A DNA stretch of 64,000 nt from Dyella sp. A6. GTDB lineage: Bacteria; Pseudomonadota; Gammaproteobacteria; Xanthomonadales; Rhodanobacteraceae. Positions 17,090 to 24,712 of this stretch are shown here, piece after piece (positions within the stretch are counted from its first letter, which is position 1; each line of letters starts with the position of its first letter). Under the pieces are notes generated by a model. It saw nothing but the letters and a program-made list of their open reading frames with translations. It did not search any database and had not been told where the DNA came from. The stretch spans positions 868,001 to 932,000 of the forward strand of contig NZ_CP132911.1 in NCBI RefSeq assembly GCF_036320485.1. Direction: 5' to 3'. Made by a program: the position numbers and the translations under genes.

Positions 17090-19573
17090 TCAGGCGTCCC
17101 GCAACAGCTGCATCGGCGAAGTGCGGGTGACGCGCCGGGTACCGGCCAGGCCGAGCAGCATCACCACGACGGCGGCGATCAACGCGTCGCCGGCCAGTGG
17201 CCAGAGCGGAGGCACGAAGTGCTGGATATGGAACACCATGCGTCCCATCCACAGGCCGGCGCCGGCCGCGCCGATCGCCGCGGTGAGTCCGGCGATCAGG
17301 CCGAGCAGGGCGAATTCGCAGGCGGCGGCGACGCGCAACTGTGCACTGCGTGCGCCCAGGGTGCGCAGCAATGCGGCTTCGTGGCGGCGCTCGGCGGCAC
17401 TGGCAGCGAGTGCCGCGGCCAGCACCAGCGCACCGGCGAGCAGGCTGAAAGCAAGTACCCATCGCACCGCATCGCTCACCCGGTCGACGATCTGGTGGAT
17501 GCGATCGAGCAGGTCGTCGACATCGACCAGACTGAGGTTGGGGTAGCTGCGCGACAGCTCGGCCATCTGCCGCGCATGTCCGTGGGACAGGTGGAAGCTG
17601 GCCAGCCAGGTATGCGGCAGCACGGCCGCGTGTGCCGGATCGAGCAGCAGGAAGAAGTTGACGCGGAACGAGCGCCAGTCGACCTGGCGAAAGCTGGTGA
17701 CCTTCGCGTCGAGCGTGCCTTCGCCGACGTCGAAGCGCAGCGTGTCGCCCAGTTTCAGACCGAACATGTCGCGCCACATGGTGTCGGCCGAGACTTCGGC
17801 CTGTGCCGGATGGGGCGGAAACCAGCGGCCGGCGATGACCCGGTTGGCCGGTGGCAGGTGCCCTGCCCAGGACAGGCGAAGCTGGCGGTCGGCCCAGTGT
17901 TTTGCGCGCGGGTCGGTGAACGAGAGCTGGTCGACCGGCTTGCCGTCGATGGCGACCAGTTTGCCGACCGCCAACGGCATCATGTTGAGCTGGTCGGCGC
18001 CGAGCGTTTTCAGCGTCTGTGCGAAATCGTCGCGCTGGCCGGTCTGCAGATTCAGCACGAACCAGTTCGGGGTGTCAGCCGGCAGCTCGCTGCGCCAGCC
18101 CTGCAGCAGCGCAGGCGCCACCACCGCCAGGACCAGTAGGGCGGTGAGGCCCAGGCTGAGTGACGTAGCCTGGATCACGCTGAGTCCGCGTCGTCGCGCC
18201 AGCGCGGCCAACCCCAGACGCAGTGCCGGGTGCGCGCCCGGCGCGACCCGTCGGGCCAGCCACAGCAACAGCCAGGCCAGCAGGGCGGCGGCGGTCGCCA
18301 CCCCGGCCAGGCTGGCGGCGAGAATGCCGGCCAGCCGGGCCGAGCCGCTCTGGCTCCAGATCAACGCCAGCGCCACCAGCACCGGGACCAGGTATATCGC
18401 GTCGAAGCGGCGCACGCGGCGGGCGATGCTGTCGCGGAACACGGCGACCGGCGCCACCTCGGCCAGCCGTGCCAGCGGCGGCGATGCGAAGCCGACCAGC
18501 ACGGCCAGGCCGATGCCGCTGGCCGCCAGCGCGGGCCATAGCGGCAACGGCGTCGGGATACCGGCCAGCAGACTGCCGGCGAAATGCCAGGCCAGTCCGG
18601 ACAGGCCCAGTGCCAGCAAGGCGCCCAGCAGGGTGGCGGGCAGCGCCAGCGCAGTCAGGGTTCCGGCAAGCAGACCCAGCACGCGGCGGCGTGGCGTGCC
18701 GAGTGCGCGCAGCAGGGCGACCTCGCCGGTCTTGCGGCGGGCATAGCGCTGCGCGGCCAGGGCGATGGCCACCCCGGCCAGCAGCGCGGACAGCAAGGCG
18801 GTGAGGCGCAGGAAGGCGCTGGCGCGATCGAACGCGCTGCGCATGCGTTCCTGGGTCTGCTCCGGCGTGACCAGTTCCGCGCCCTGTGGTTTCGGCGCGG
18901 ACTGCGCCCAGGTCCGCCACGCATGTACTGCGTCCGGCGTGCCCGCCAGCAGCAGCCGGTGCCGGGCACGGCTGCCGATGCCGAGCAGTCCGGCCTTTTC
19001 GGCATCGGCCAGGTTCATCACCGCGCGCGGTGCCAGCGTCACCAGCTGGCCGCCATCCGGTTCGCGCACCAGTTCGGCGGCGATGCGCAGGTTCTGGCCA
19101 CCCAGTTGCAGCATGTCGCCCACTTTCAGTTGCAGGGCGACCAGCGCGCGATGATCGAGGTAGACCGTGCCGGACGTCGGGCCGTGCCCGCTGCGCGTGT
19201 GTCCCTGTACGTCGTCAAGGGTCAGGCTGCCACGCAGGGGATAGGCCATGTCGGTGGCCAGCACGTCCAGCAACTGGCTGCGGCGGCCGGCGAAGGCCAC
19301 GCTGGGGAAGCTGGCGCTGCAATTGATGGCCAGCCCCAGTCGACGAGCCCGGGCCGGGAACGGTGCCGGCAGCGCCACCGGCGCGGAGATGCCCACGTCG
19401 CCGCCGATCAGTTGCGATGCACTGGCGAGCACGCTGTCTTCCACCCGCGTGGACAGGGTGGCGACCACGCCCAGCGCGGCCACGGCCAGGACCAGCGAGC
19501 CGGCCAGCGTGCGCAGTTCGGGCAGGTGCCATTCGCGCCGCAGCATGCGCAGCGACAGGCGCAGCAGGTTCAT
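17090..19573 (-). CDS. FtsX-type ABC transporter permease (YbbP-like)
   Basis: 827-residue inner-membrane permease with one N-terminal membrane helix, a large periplasmic MacB-like domain, then a three-helix FtsX block near residues 255-385 and a second block at the C-terminus (LLAGALVLAAALAASAAERRHEAALLRTLGARSAQL). The segment RRKTGEVALLRALGTPRRRVLGLL and the C-terminal RRHEAALLRTLGA are the coupling-helix regions of FtsX permeases. The start codon overlaps the stop of the ATPase gene by 4 bases. In E. coli the YbbAP pair sits next to tesA as here, and such exporters are thought to move hydrophobic compounds from the membrane; the substrate here is unknown. Confidence 0.9.
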   Translation of the reverse strand: MNLLRLSLRMLRREWHLPELRTLAGSLVLAVAALGVVATLSTRVEDSVLASASQLIGGDVGISAPVALPAPFPARARRLGLAINCSASFPSVAFAGRRSQLLDVLATDMAYPLRGSLTLDDVQGHTRSGHGPTSGTVYLDHRALVALQLKVGDMLQLGGQNLRIAAELVREPDGGQLVTLAPRAVMNLADAEKAGLLGIGSRARHRLLLAGTPDAVHAWRTWAQSAPKPQGAELVTPEQTQERMRSAFDRASAFLRLTALLSALLAGVAIALAAQRYARRKTGEVALLRALGTPRRRVLGLLAGTLTALALPATLLGALLALGLSGLAWHFAGSLLAGIPTPLPLWPALAASGIGLAVLVGFASPPLARLAEVAPVAVFRDSIARRVRRFDAIYLVPVLVALALIWSQSGSARLAGILAASLAGVATAAALLAWLLLWLARRVAPGAHPALRLGLAALARRRGLSVIQATSLSLGLTALLVLAVVAPALLQGWRSELPADTPNWFVLNLQTGQRDDFAQTLKTLGADQLNMMPLAVGKLVAIDGKPVDQLSFTDPRAKHWADRQLRLSWAGHLPPANRVIAGRWFPPHPAQAEVSADTMWRDMFGLKLGDTLRFDVGEGTLDAKVTSFRQVDWRSFRVNFFLLLDPAHAAVLPHTWLASFHLSHGHARQMAELSRSYPNLSLVDVDDLLDRIHQIVDRVSDAVRWVLAFSLLAGALVLAAALAASAAERRHEAALLRTLGARSAQLRVAAACEFALLGLIAGLTAAIGAAGAGLWMGRMVFHIQHFVPPLWPLAGDALIAAVVVMLLGLAGTRRVTRTSPMQLLRDA

Positions 19574-20268
19574 GCAATCGCTCCCTGCGGCGACACCAGC
19601 CGGCCTTCCTCCAGTTCCACCCGGCGGCTACAGCGTGTGGCGAGCTGGTTGTCGTGGGTTACCAGTACCAGGGTCGTGCGATGGTCGCGGTTCAGGGCGA
19701 ACAGCAGGTCGATGATGTGGTGGCCGGTGCGCTGGTCGAGATTGCCGGTGGGTTCGTCGGCGAACAGCACGCGCGGAGCATGGACGAAGGCCCGTGCGAT
19801 CGCCACGCGCTGTTGCTCGCCACCCGACAGCTGCGCCGGGTAGTGCCGGCGTCGCGCGCCCAGCCCGACCGATTCCAGCGCCTCGCGCGCACGCTTGCGC
19901 GCCTGCGCGTCGCCTTCCAGCTCCAGCGGCAGCATGACATTCTCTTCGGCACTGAGCGCGGGCAGCAGGTGGAAGGACTGGAACACGAAGCCGACCAAGC
20001 GTCGGCGCAGGTCGGCCCGGGCTTCTTCGCCCATGCTTTCCAGCGGGTGGCCGTCAAGACGGATGCTGCCGCCGCTGGGGGTATCCAGTCCGGCCAGCAG
20101 GCCGAGCAGGGTGGTCTTGCCCGAACCGGACGCGCCGACGATGGCGAAGCTTTCGCCGTGGGCAACCTGCAGCGTCACGCCGTCGAGGATCTCCAGCCGG
20201 CCTTCGGGGCCCTGCACCGACTTGCTAACATCGCGCACTTCGAGGAGAAACTGGGGCGTGTCGCTCAT
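19570..20268 (-). CDS. ABC transporter ATP-binding protein (YbbA/LolD-type)
   Basis: 232 residues. Walker A is GASGSGKTTLLGLLAG, the ABC signature is LSGGEQQRVAIARAF, Walker B is VLFADEPTGNLD and the switch His is in VLVTHD. These place it in the LolD/MacB/YbbA branch that pairs with FtsX permeases, and the permease gene overlaps its 3' end. Start ATG at 20268 yields MSDTPQFLLEVRDVSKS, the usual beginning. The first three bases (CAT on plus strand, 20266-20268) overlap the opposite-strand ATG of tesA in the tetramer CATG, so the two divergent genes share their start region. Confidence 0.92.
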   Translation of the reverse strand: MSDTPQFLLEVRDVSKSVQGPEGRLEILDGVTLQVAHGESFAIVGASGSGKTTLLGLLAGLDTPSGGSIRLDGHPLESMGEEARADLRRRLVGFVFQSFHLLPALSAEENVMLPLELEGDAQARKRAREALESVGLGARRRHYPAQLSGGEQQRVAIARAFVHAPRVLFADEPTGNLDQRTGHHIIDLLFALNRDHRTTLVLVTHDNQLATRCSRRVELEEGRLVSPQGAIA

Positions 20269-20881
20269 GCGTCGTTTCCTGTGGTTGATCGTGCTGGGGA
20301 TGGTGGCGAGTTTCGCGGTGCAGTCGGCGCCGACGAAAACGGTATTGGTGCTGGGCGATTCGCTTTCCGCCGCGCACAACATCGCGACCGACCAGGGCTG
20401 GGTCCATCTGCTGGCGGTCCGTCTACGCAACATGCGGCCAGCATGGTCGGTGGTCAATGCCAGCATCAGTGGCGAGACCTCGCTGAGTGGTCGCAACCGC
20501 CTGCCGGCACTGCTGGCGACCTACCGGCCGGGGCTGGTGGTGATCGAACTGGGTGCCAACGATGGCCTGCAGGGACTTTCGCTGGATGACCTGCGCGACA
20601 ACCTGGCCGCGATGATCGATGCCGCGCAGGCCACGAAAGCCAGGGTCCTGCTGCTGGGGATCGAGCTGCCGATGAACTACGGGCCACGTTATCGCGATGG
20701 TTTGCGCGCGGTCTACGCCGGGCTGGCCCGCCAGAAGCATGTGGCGCTGGTGCCCTTCCTGCTGCAGGGCGTGGCACTCGACCCCGCACTGATGCAGGAC
20801 GACGGCCTGCATCCCCGCGCCGCGGGCGAGCCGCTGGTACTGCACAACGTGTGGCAGGCCCTGCGCCCCTTGCTGCAGTGA
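20267..20881 (+). CDS. tesA: TesA: periplasmic GDSL/SGNH lysophospholipase / acyl-CoA thioesterase I / arylesterase
   Basis: 204 residues with a signal peptide (MRRFLWLIVLGMVASFAVQSA). SGNH blocks are visible: VLGDSLSAAHN with the nucleophile Ser, the Gly of SISGETSLSGR, the Asn of ELGANDGLQG and the Asp/His pair of DDGLHPRAAG. The enzyme hydrolyses long-chain acyl thioesters and lysophospholipids in the periplasm. The ATG at 20267 overlaps the ABC ATPase start on the opposite strand. An in-frame GTG at 20258 has GAGGAG 10 bases ahead and may be the true start, adding three residues. The divergent tesA/ybbA arrangement is also known in E. coli. Confidence 0.93.
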   Translation: MRRFLWLIVLGMVASFAVQSAPTKTVLVLGDSLSAAHNIATDQGWVHLLAVRLRNMRPAWSVVNASISGETSLSGRNRLPALLATYRPGLVVIELGANDGLQGLSLDDLRDNLAAMIDAAQATKARVLLLGIELPMNYGPRYRDGLRAVYAGLARQKHVALVPFLLQGVALDPALMQDDGLHPRAAGEPLVLHNVWQALRPLLQ

Positions 20882-20957
20882 CGCGGGTCCGCGGTATGTC
20901 ATCCGACTGAATGGGCAGGTGCCGGCTTCACGCGGCACTAACGCCTCTCCACGCAGT

Positions 20958-20975
20958 CTTTCACATATGTGAAAG
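20958..20975. promoter_or_regulatory. Perfect 18-bp palindrome in the leader of the OmpR-type regulator gene
   Basis: CTTTCACATATGTGAAAG is a complete dyad with no mismatch, ending 17 bases before the ATG at 20993. It lies in a 111-base gap that should carry the promoter of the two-component operon. Its form and place suggest an operator, possibly for autoregulation, though it could also fold as a short hairpin over the leader. Confidence 0.6.
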
Positions 20976-20992
20976 TGCAATCGGAGGCACCC

Positions 20993-21724
20993 ATGGGTAC
21001 ACGCGAAGAGCATGCCGGGCTGATCCTGCTGGTCGAGGACAATCGACAGATCGCCGAGATGGTGGGCGAGTTCCTCGAACATCGTGGCTATTCGGTGGAT
21101 TACGCGGCCGACGGTGTAAGCGGCCTGCATCTGGCGGTATCCAACAGCTACGACGTAGTGGTGCTGGACCTGATGCTGCCGGGCATGGACGGGCTGGATG
21201 TCTGCCGCAAGCTGCGCAGTGACGCGAAGAAATCCACGCCGGTGCTGATGCTTACTGCGCGCGACACGCTGGAAGACAAGCTGATCGGCCTGGAAGCCGG
21301 CGCCGACGATTACCTGGTGAAGCCCTTCGAGGTGCGCGAACTGGAAGCGCGGCTGCGCGCATTGATCCGTCGCGATCGCCGCCAGGTGTCCACCGAAGTA
21401 CTCACCGTCGGCGACATGACGCTGGATACCGCCACGCTGCGGCTGACCCGGGCCGGGCTGGACCTGACCGTCTCGCCGATCGGGCTGAAGCTGCTGGCGA
21501 TCCTGATGCGCGAGTCGCCGCGGGTGGTCAGCCGGCGCGACATCGAACGCGAGATCTGGGGTGACACGCTGCCCGATTCCGACACGCTGCGCTCGCATCT
21601 CTACAACCTGCGCCGGGTGATCGACAAGCCGTTCGAGCGTCCGCTGCTGCATACGATTCACTCGGCCGGCTACCGTCTGGCCGACCTCAATGCCGAGGTG
21701 GCATCGGCCACGCAGTCCGCCTAG
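20993..21724 (+). CDS. OmpR/PhoB-family response regulator
   Basis: 243 residues. The receiver has the acidic pocket VEDN, phosphoacceptor Asp in VVVLDLMLPGMDG, the switch Thr in LMLTARD and Lys in DDYLVKPFE. The C-terminal winged helix (about 140-232) contains SPIGLKLLAILMRESPRVVSRRDIEREIW and ends with the hairpin HTIHSAGYRLAD. ATG 20993 has GGAGG 5 bases upstream; an earlier GTG at 20969 lies inside the palindrome and is less likely. The histidine kinase gene follows 11 bases later, so the two form an operon. Target genes cannot be read from the sequence. Confidence 0.93.
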   Translation: MGTREEHAGLILLVEDNRQIAEMVGEFLEHRGYSVDYAADGVSGLHLAVSNSYDVVVLDLMLPGMDGLDVCRKLRSDAKKSTPVLMLTARDTLEDKLIGLEAGADDYLVKPFEVRELEARLRALIRRDRRQVSTEVLTVGDMTLDTATLRLTRAGLDLTVSPIGLKLLAILMRESPRVVSRRDIEREIWGDTLPDSDTLRSHLYNLRRVIDKPFERPLLHTIHSAGYRLADLNAEVASATQSA

Positions 21725-21735
21725 CGGCGGGCTGT

Positions 21736-22746
21736 GTGTCGACCATGATGGATACCGGCCTGCCGCCTTCCGCCGCGCTGCGGCGCGGTGCGATCCAGCA
21801 CCGCCTGGCGCTTGTCTTCGGCCTGCAGCTGGCGGCGTTGCTGATCGCCTGTCTGATGGGCCTCTATCGCGTGGTGCCGCCGACCGCGGCGCTGGCTGCG
21901 GTCGCGGCGATCAGTGTGCTGGCATGGCTGGCGGCACGACGCTACTGGACGCCGGTGACCCGGCTGTCGCAGGTGATCGGCAACTGGAACGAGCAGCATC
22001 CCGATCTGGAGGCACTGCAGCCGGAACGGCTACCGCGCCATGCCGACGCGGATGCGCGGGCACTGGCGCGGGGCCTGCATGCGTTTGCCTGCCGCATCGT
22101 CGCCTACAACCAGCGCGAACGGGACTTCACGCGCGACGCCAGCCACGAACTGCGTACCCCGCTCACCGTCATCAAGATGTCGACCGACATGCTGATGGAC
22201 GAAGCACGGCTGGGCGACAGCGGTACTCGTTCACTGTGGCGTATCCGCCGCGCCACCCGTGAGCTGGAGTCGGTGGTGGAGGCGCTGCTGATCCTGGCTC
22301 GCGAATCGGACAACGGCCAGGGCGAGCACGATTTCGTCGTCAACGACGTGCTGCGTCGTGCGCTGGACGATGCCCGCGAAGGCCTGCACGGGCAGCGCGT
22401 GACCCTGCAACTGGACGAGCAGTCGCACTTCATCCTGCACGGCTCGCCGGAGGCATTCGCGGTGCTCTGCGGGCAGCTTATGCGGCATGCCAGCCAGCAT
22501 GCGAGGGGCGAGGGTCGGGTGGTGGTGACGGTGCTGGCGGATGCGGTCGCGTTCTACAGTGGCGCGACCGCAGACCCTGCGTCGGTCGTACGCGTCCCGC
22601 GCGGTTTCGAGCTGGCGGTCGCCCAGCGCATCAGCGAGCGTTTCGGATGGCCGCTGGAATGGGTGGGCGATGCCGACGCGCCGCACACCGTGCGCGTGCG
22701 GTTTCCCGGCGCGCAGGCGGTGCCGTTCGAGCCCTTGTTCGATTGA
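21736..22746 (+). CDS. Membrane sensor histidine kinase with an eroded ATP-binding domain
   Basis: 336 residues. Two membrane helices in the first 70 residues flank almost no periplasmic loop. The dimerisation/phosphotransfer domain is well kept, with H box DASHELRTPLTVIK. The catalytic domain is odd. The position of the N box reads CGQLMRHASQH without the expected Asn. No DxGxG (G1) motif is seen before VRVPRGFELAVAQRISERF, which otherwise lines up with the G2 region of kinases of this type. The protein may therefore act mainly as a phosphatase or dimer scaffold. Start GTG 21736 is tentative; ATG 21745 is in frame. Confidence 0.8.
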   Translation: MSTMMDTGLPPSAALRRGAIQHRLALVFGLQLAALLIACLMGLYRVVPPTAALAAVAAISVLAWLAARRYWTPVTRLSQVIGNWNEQHPDLEALQPERLPRHADADARALARGLHAFACRIVAYNQRERDFTRDASHELRTPLTVIKMSTDMLMDEARLGDSGTRSLWRIRRATRELESVVEALLILARESDNGQGEHDFVVNDVLRRALDDAREGLHGQRVTLQLDEQSHFILHGSPEAFAVLCGQLMRHASQHARGEGRVVVTVLADAVAFYSGATADPASVVRVPRGFELAVAQRISERFGWPLEWVGDADAPHTVRVRFPGAQAVPFEPLFD

Positions 22747-22771
22747 GCCCTTGTCCGAGGGAGCCGTAACG

Positions 22772-22802
22772 CGACACGCCCGCCGGGATGGCGGGCGTGT
22801 CG
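22772..22802. terminator. Bidirectional hairpin between the kinase and SCOT genes
   Basis: CGACACGCCCGCC and GGCGGGCGTGTCG form a perfect 13-bp stem with a five-base loop, midway between two convergent stops. No long U-run follows on either strand, but strength and place fit a shared transcription end. Confidence 0.7.
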
Positions 22803-22826
22803 GTCATGCTGCGGTAGCAGCGGATC

Positions 22827-24182
22827 TCAGGCCAGCGCCGGGCTCACCGCGAACGCGCAGCCGGTCTTGGCCTTCACCTCGTCCAGGGTCACGCCGTCGT
22901 TGAGCTCGATCAGGGTCAGGCCGCTGCCCTTGGCCACCTCGAACACGCACAGGTCGGTGATGATCAGGTCCACCACCTGCTTGCCGGTGAGCGGCAGGTC
23001 GCACTGGTCCTTGATCTTCGGCGAGCCGTCCTTCGCGGTGTGCTCCATCAGCACCACCACGCGCTTCACGCCGCTGACCAGGTCCATCGCGCCGCCGGGG
23101 CCCTTGACCATCTTGCCCGGCACCATCCAGTTGGCCAGGTCGCCGGTGCACGAGACTTCCAGGCCGCCCAGGATCGACAGGTCGATGTGGCCGCCGCGGA
23201 TCATCGCGAACGACTCGGCGCTGGAGAAGAAGCTGGAGCCGGGCAGGGTGGTGATGGTCTGCTTGCCGGCGTTGATCAGGTCGGGGTCGACCTTGTCGTC
23301 GGTGGGGAACGGGCCGATGCCGAGCAGGCCGTTTTCCGACTGCAGGGTCACGTCCATGCCGGCGGGGATGAAGTTCGCCACCAGGGTCGGAATACCGATG
23401 CCGAGATTCACGTAGAAGCCGTCGCGCAGTTCCTTTGCCGCACGCTGCGCCATCGCGGTGCGGGTCGGGTTTTCCTTGCCGGTGTTGGCGCCGGCGACGG
23501 TGCGGAACTCGATGCGCTTCTCGTACGTCGCGCCCTGGATGATGCGGTCGACATAGATGCCGGGCACGTGGACCTGGTCGGGATCGAGCTCGCCCACCTC
23601 GACCAGTTCCTCGACTTCGGCCACGCAGACCTTGCCGCAGGTGGCGATCATCGGGTTGAAGTTGCGTGCGGTCTTGCGGAACACCAGATTGCCCAGGCGG
23701 TCGCCCTTCCAGGCCTTCACGATCGAGATGTCGGCGTGGATCGCTTCCTCCAGCACGTATTCCTTGCCGTCGAAGAGCTTGGTTTCCTTGCCCTCGGCCA
23801 GCTTGGTGCCGAAGGCCGTGCGGGTGTAGAAGCCGGGGATGCCGGCACCGCCGGCGCGCAGCTTCTCGGCCAGCGTGCCCTGCGGTACCAGATGCAGTTC
23901 CAGTTCGCCGGCCAGCACCTGGCGCTCGAACTCCTTGTTCTCGCCCACGTAGGACGCGTACACGCGCTTCACCTGGCGGGTCTTCAGCAGCGGGCCCATG
24001 CCGAAGTCGTCCACGCCGGCATTGTTGCCGACGATGGTCAGTCCCTTGGTGCCGGCGTCGAGCAGGGCACCGATCAGGTTCTCGGGAATGCCGCACAGGC
24101 CGAAGCCGCCGGCGGCAATGGTCATGTCGTCGAAAAGCAGGCCGTCGAGCGCCTGGGCGGCGTTGGGGAACACTTTGTCCAT
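22827..24182 (-). CDS. Single-chain succinyl-CoA:3-ketoacid CoA transferase (fused A and B subunits)
   Basis: 451 residues that contain both halves of SCOT in one polypeptide. The enzyme transfers CoA from succinyl-CoA to acetoacetate in ketone-body and branched-chain catabolism. The A half runs from [16 protein letters not shown] with the glycine loop [15 protein letters not shown] to about residue 235 ([11 protein letters not shown]). After a short linker the B half begins ([24 protein letters not shown]) and carries the catalytic Glu in [10 protein letters not shown]. Many bacteria encode the halves as two overlapping genes; fusion is typical of mitochondrial SCOT and some bacteria. ATG 24182 has AAGG-type sequence upstream. 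It is transcribed alone, facing away from the blaI-like gene. Confidence 0.93.
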   Translation of the reverse strand: MDKVFPNAAQALDGLLFDDMTIAAGGFGLCGIPENLIGALLDAGTKGLTIVGNNAGVDDFGMGPLLKTRQVKRVYASYVGENKEFERQVLAGELELHLVPQGTLAEKLRAGGAGIPGFYTRTAFGTKLAEGKETKLFDGKEYVLEEAIHADISIVKAWKGDRLGNLVFRKTARNFNPMIATCGKVCVAEVEELVEVGELDPDQVHVPGIYVDRIIQGATYEKRIEFRTVAGANTGKENPTRTAMAQRAAKELRDGFYVNLGIGIPTLVANFIPAGMDVTLQSENGLLGIGPFPTDDKVDPDLINAGKQTITTLPGSSFFSSAESFAMIRGGHIDLSILGGLEVSCTGDLANWMVPGKMVKGPGGAMDLVSGVKRVVVLMEHTAKDGSPKIKDQCDLPLTGKQVVDLIITDLCVFEVAKGSGLTLIELNDGVTLDEVKAKTGCAFAVSPALA

Positions 24183-24297
24183 CGCAGTGCCTTCTTTCTG
24201 CTGGGGAACCAGCCTTAAAGGATACGACGGATGGGGGTGTGGCTGCCGTGGACGCAGGCCTGGAGCGGGCCTATCCGGCACGCGGCCTTGCATCTGG

Positions 24298-24340
24298 CGA
24301 TTACACGTGTAAACATAAATCGTCGATTACACGTGTAAAC
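24298..24340. promoter_or_regulatory. Two identical BlaI/CopY-type operators upstream of the repressor gene
   Basis: The 17-base string CGATTACACGTGTAAAC occurs at 24298-24314 and again at 24324-24340, start to start 26 bases. Each contains TTACACGTGTAA, a perfect dyad, and TACACGTGTA fits the known TACANNTGTA box of BlaI/MecI/CopY repressors. The second copy touches the GGAG ribosome-binding site of the repressor gene at 24350. Autorepression of the blaI-M56 operon is the direct inference. The SCOT start lies 116 bases away on the other side. Confidence 0.85.
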
Positions 24341-24349
24341 GGAGTGAGC

Positions 24350-24712
24350 GTGATCAGCGAAGCCGAGTCGGTAGTGATGGAGGTGCTTTGGCGCAGCTCG
24401 CCGCGCAGTGCCGAGGAGATTCTGGCCGAGGTCGGCCATTCGCAGCACTGGCAGGAGGGCACGGTGAAATCCCTGCTCAATCGCCTGCTCAAGAAGAAGG
24501 CGGTGAAGGCCGAACGCGACGGTCGCCGTTATCTCTACGCACCCCTGCTCACTCGCGAGAAATACGTGTCGCAGGAAAGCAGGGGACTGCTCGACCGGCT
24601 GTTCGACGGCCGCGTGGCGCCGCTGGTGGCGCATTTCTCGGAACAGCGCAAGCTGTCGAAGAAAGACATTGCCGAGCTGCGCCGACTGCTGCAGGAGCTG
24701 GACGATGAATAG
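24350..24712 (+). CDS. BlaI/MecI/CopY-family transcriptional repressor
   Basis: 120-residue winged-helix repressor. ISEAESVVMEVLWRSSPRSAEEI is the family opening, followed by the recognition helix area TVKSLLNRLLKKKAVKAERDGRRYLYAPL. The C-terminal helical dimerisation segment is short. GTG 24350 is chosen because GGAG is 5 bases upstream; GTG 24344 would overlap that site. In BlaI/BlaR-type systems the repressor is removed after cleavage triggered by a partner M56 metallopeptidase, and such a gene overlaps its 3' end here. The two TACACGTGTA boxes directly upstream support autorepression. Confidence 0.92.
   Translation: MISEAESVVMEVLWRSSPRSAEEILAEVGHSQHWQEGTVKSLLNRLLKKKAVKAERDGRRYLYAPLLTREKYVSQESRGLLDRLFDGRVAPLVAHFSEQRKLSKKDIAELRRLLQELDDE

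Noticed and set aside
24288..24320. TTGCAT with a downstream TAAACA or ATAAAT as the blaI promoter
   Set aside because: Spacings are 16 or 21 and the hexamers fit poorly, so the exact promoter cannot be called, although it must overlap the operators.
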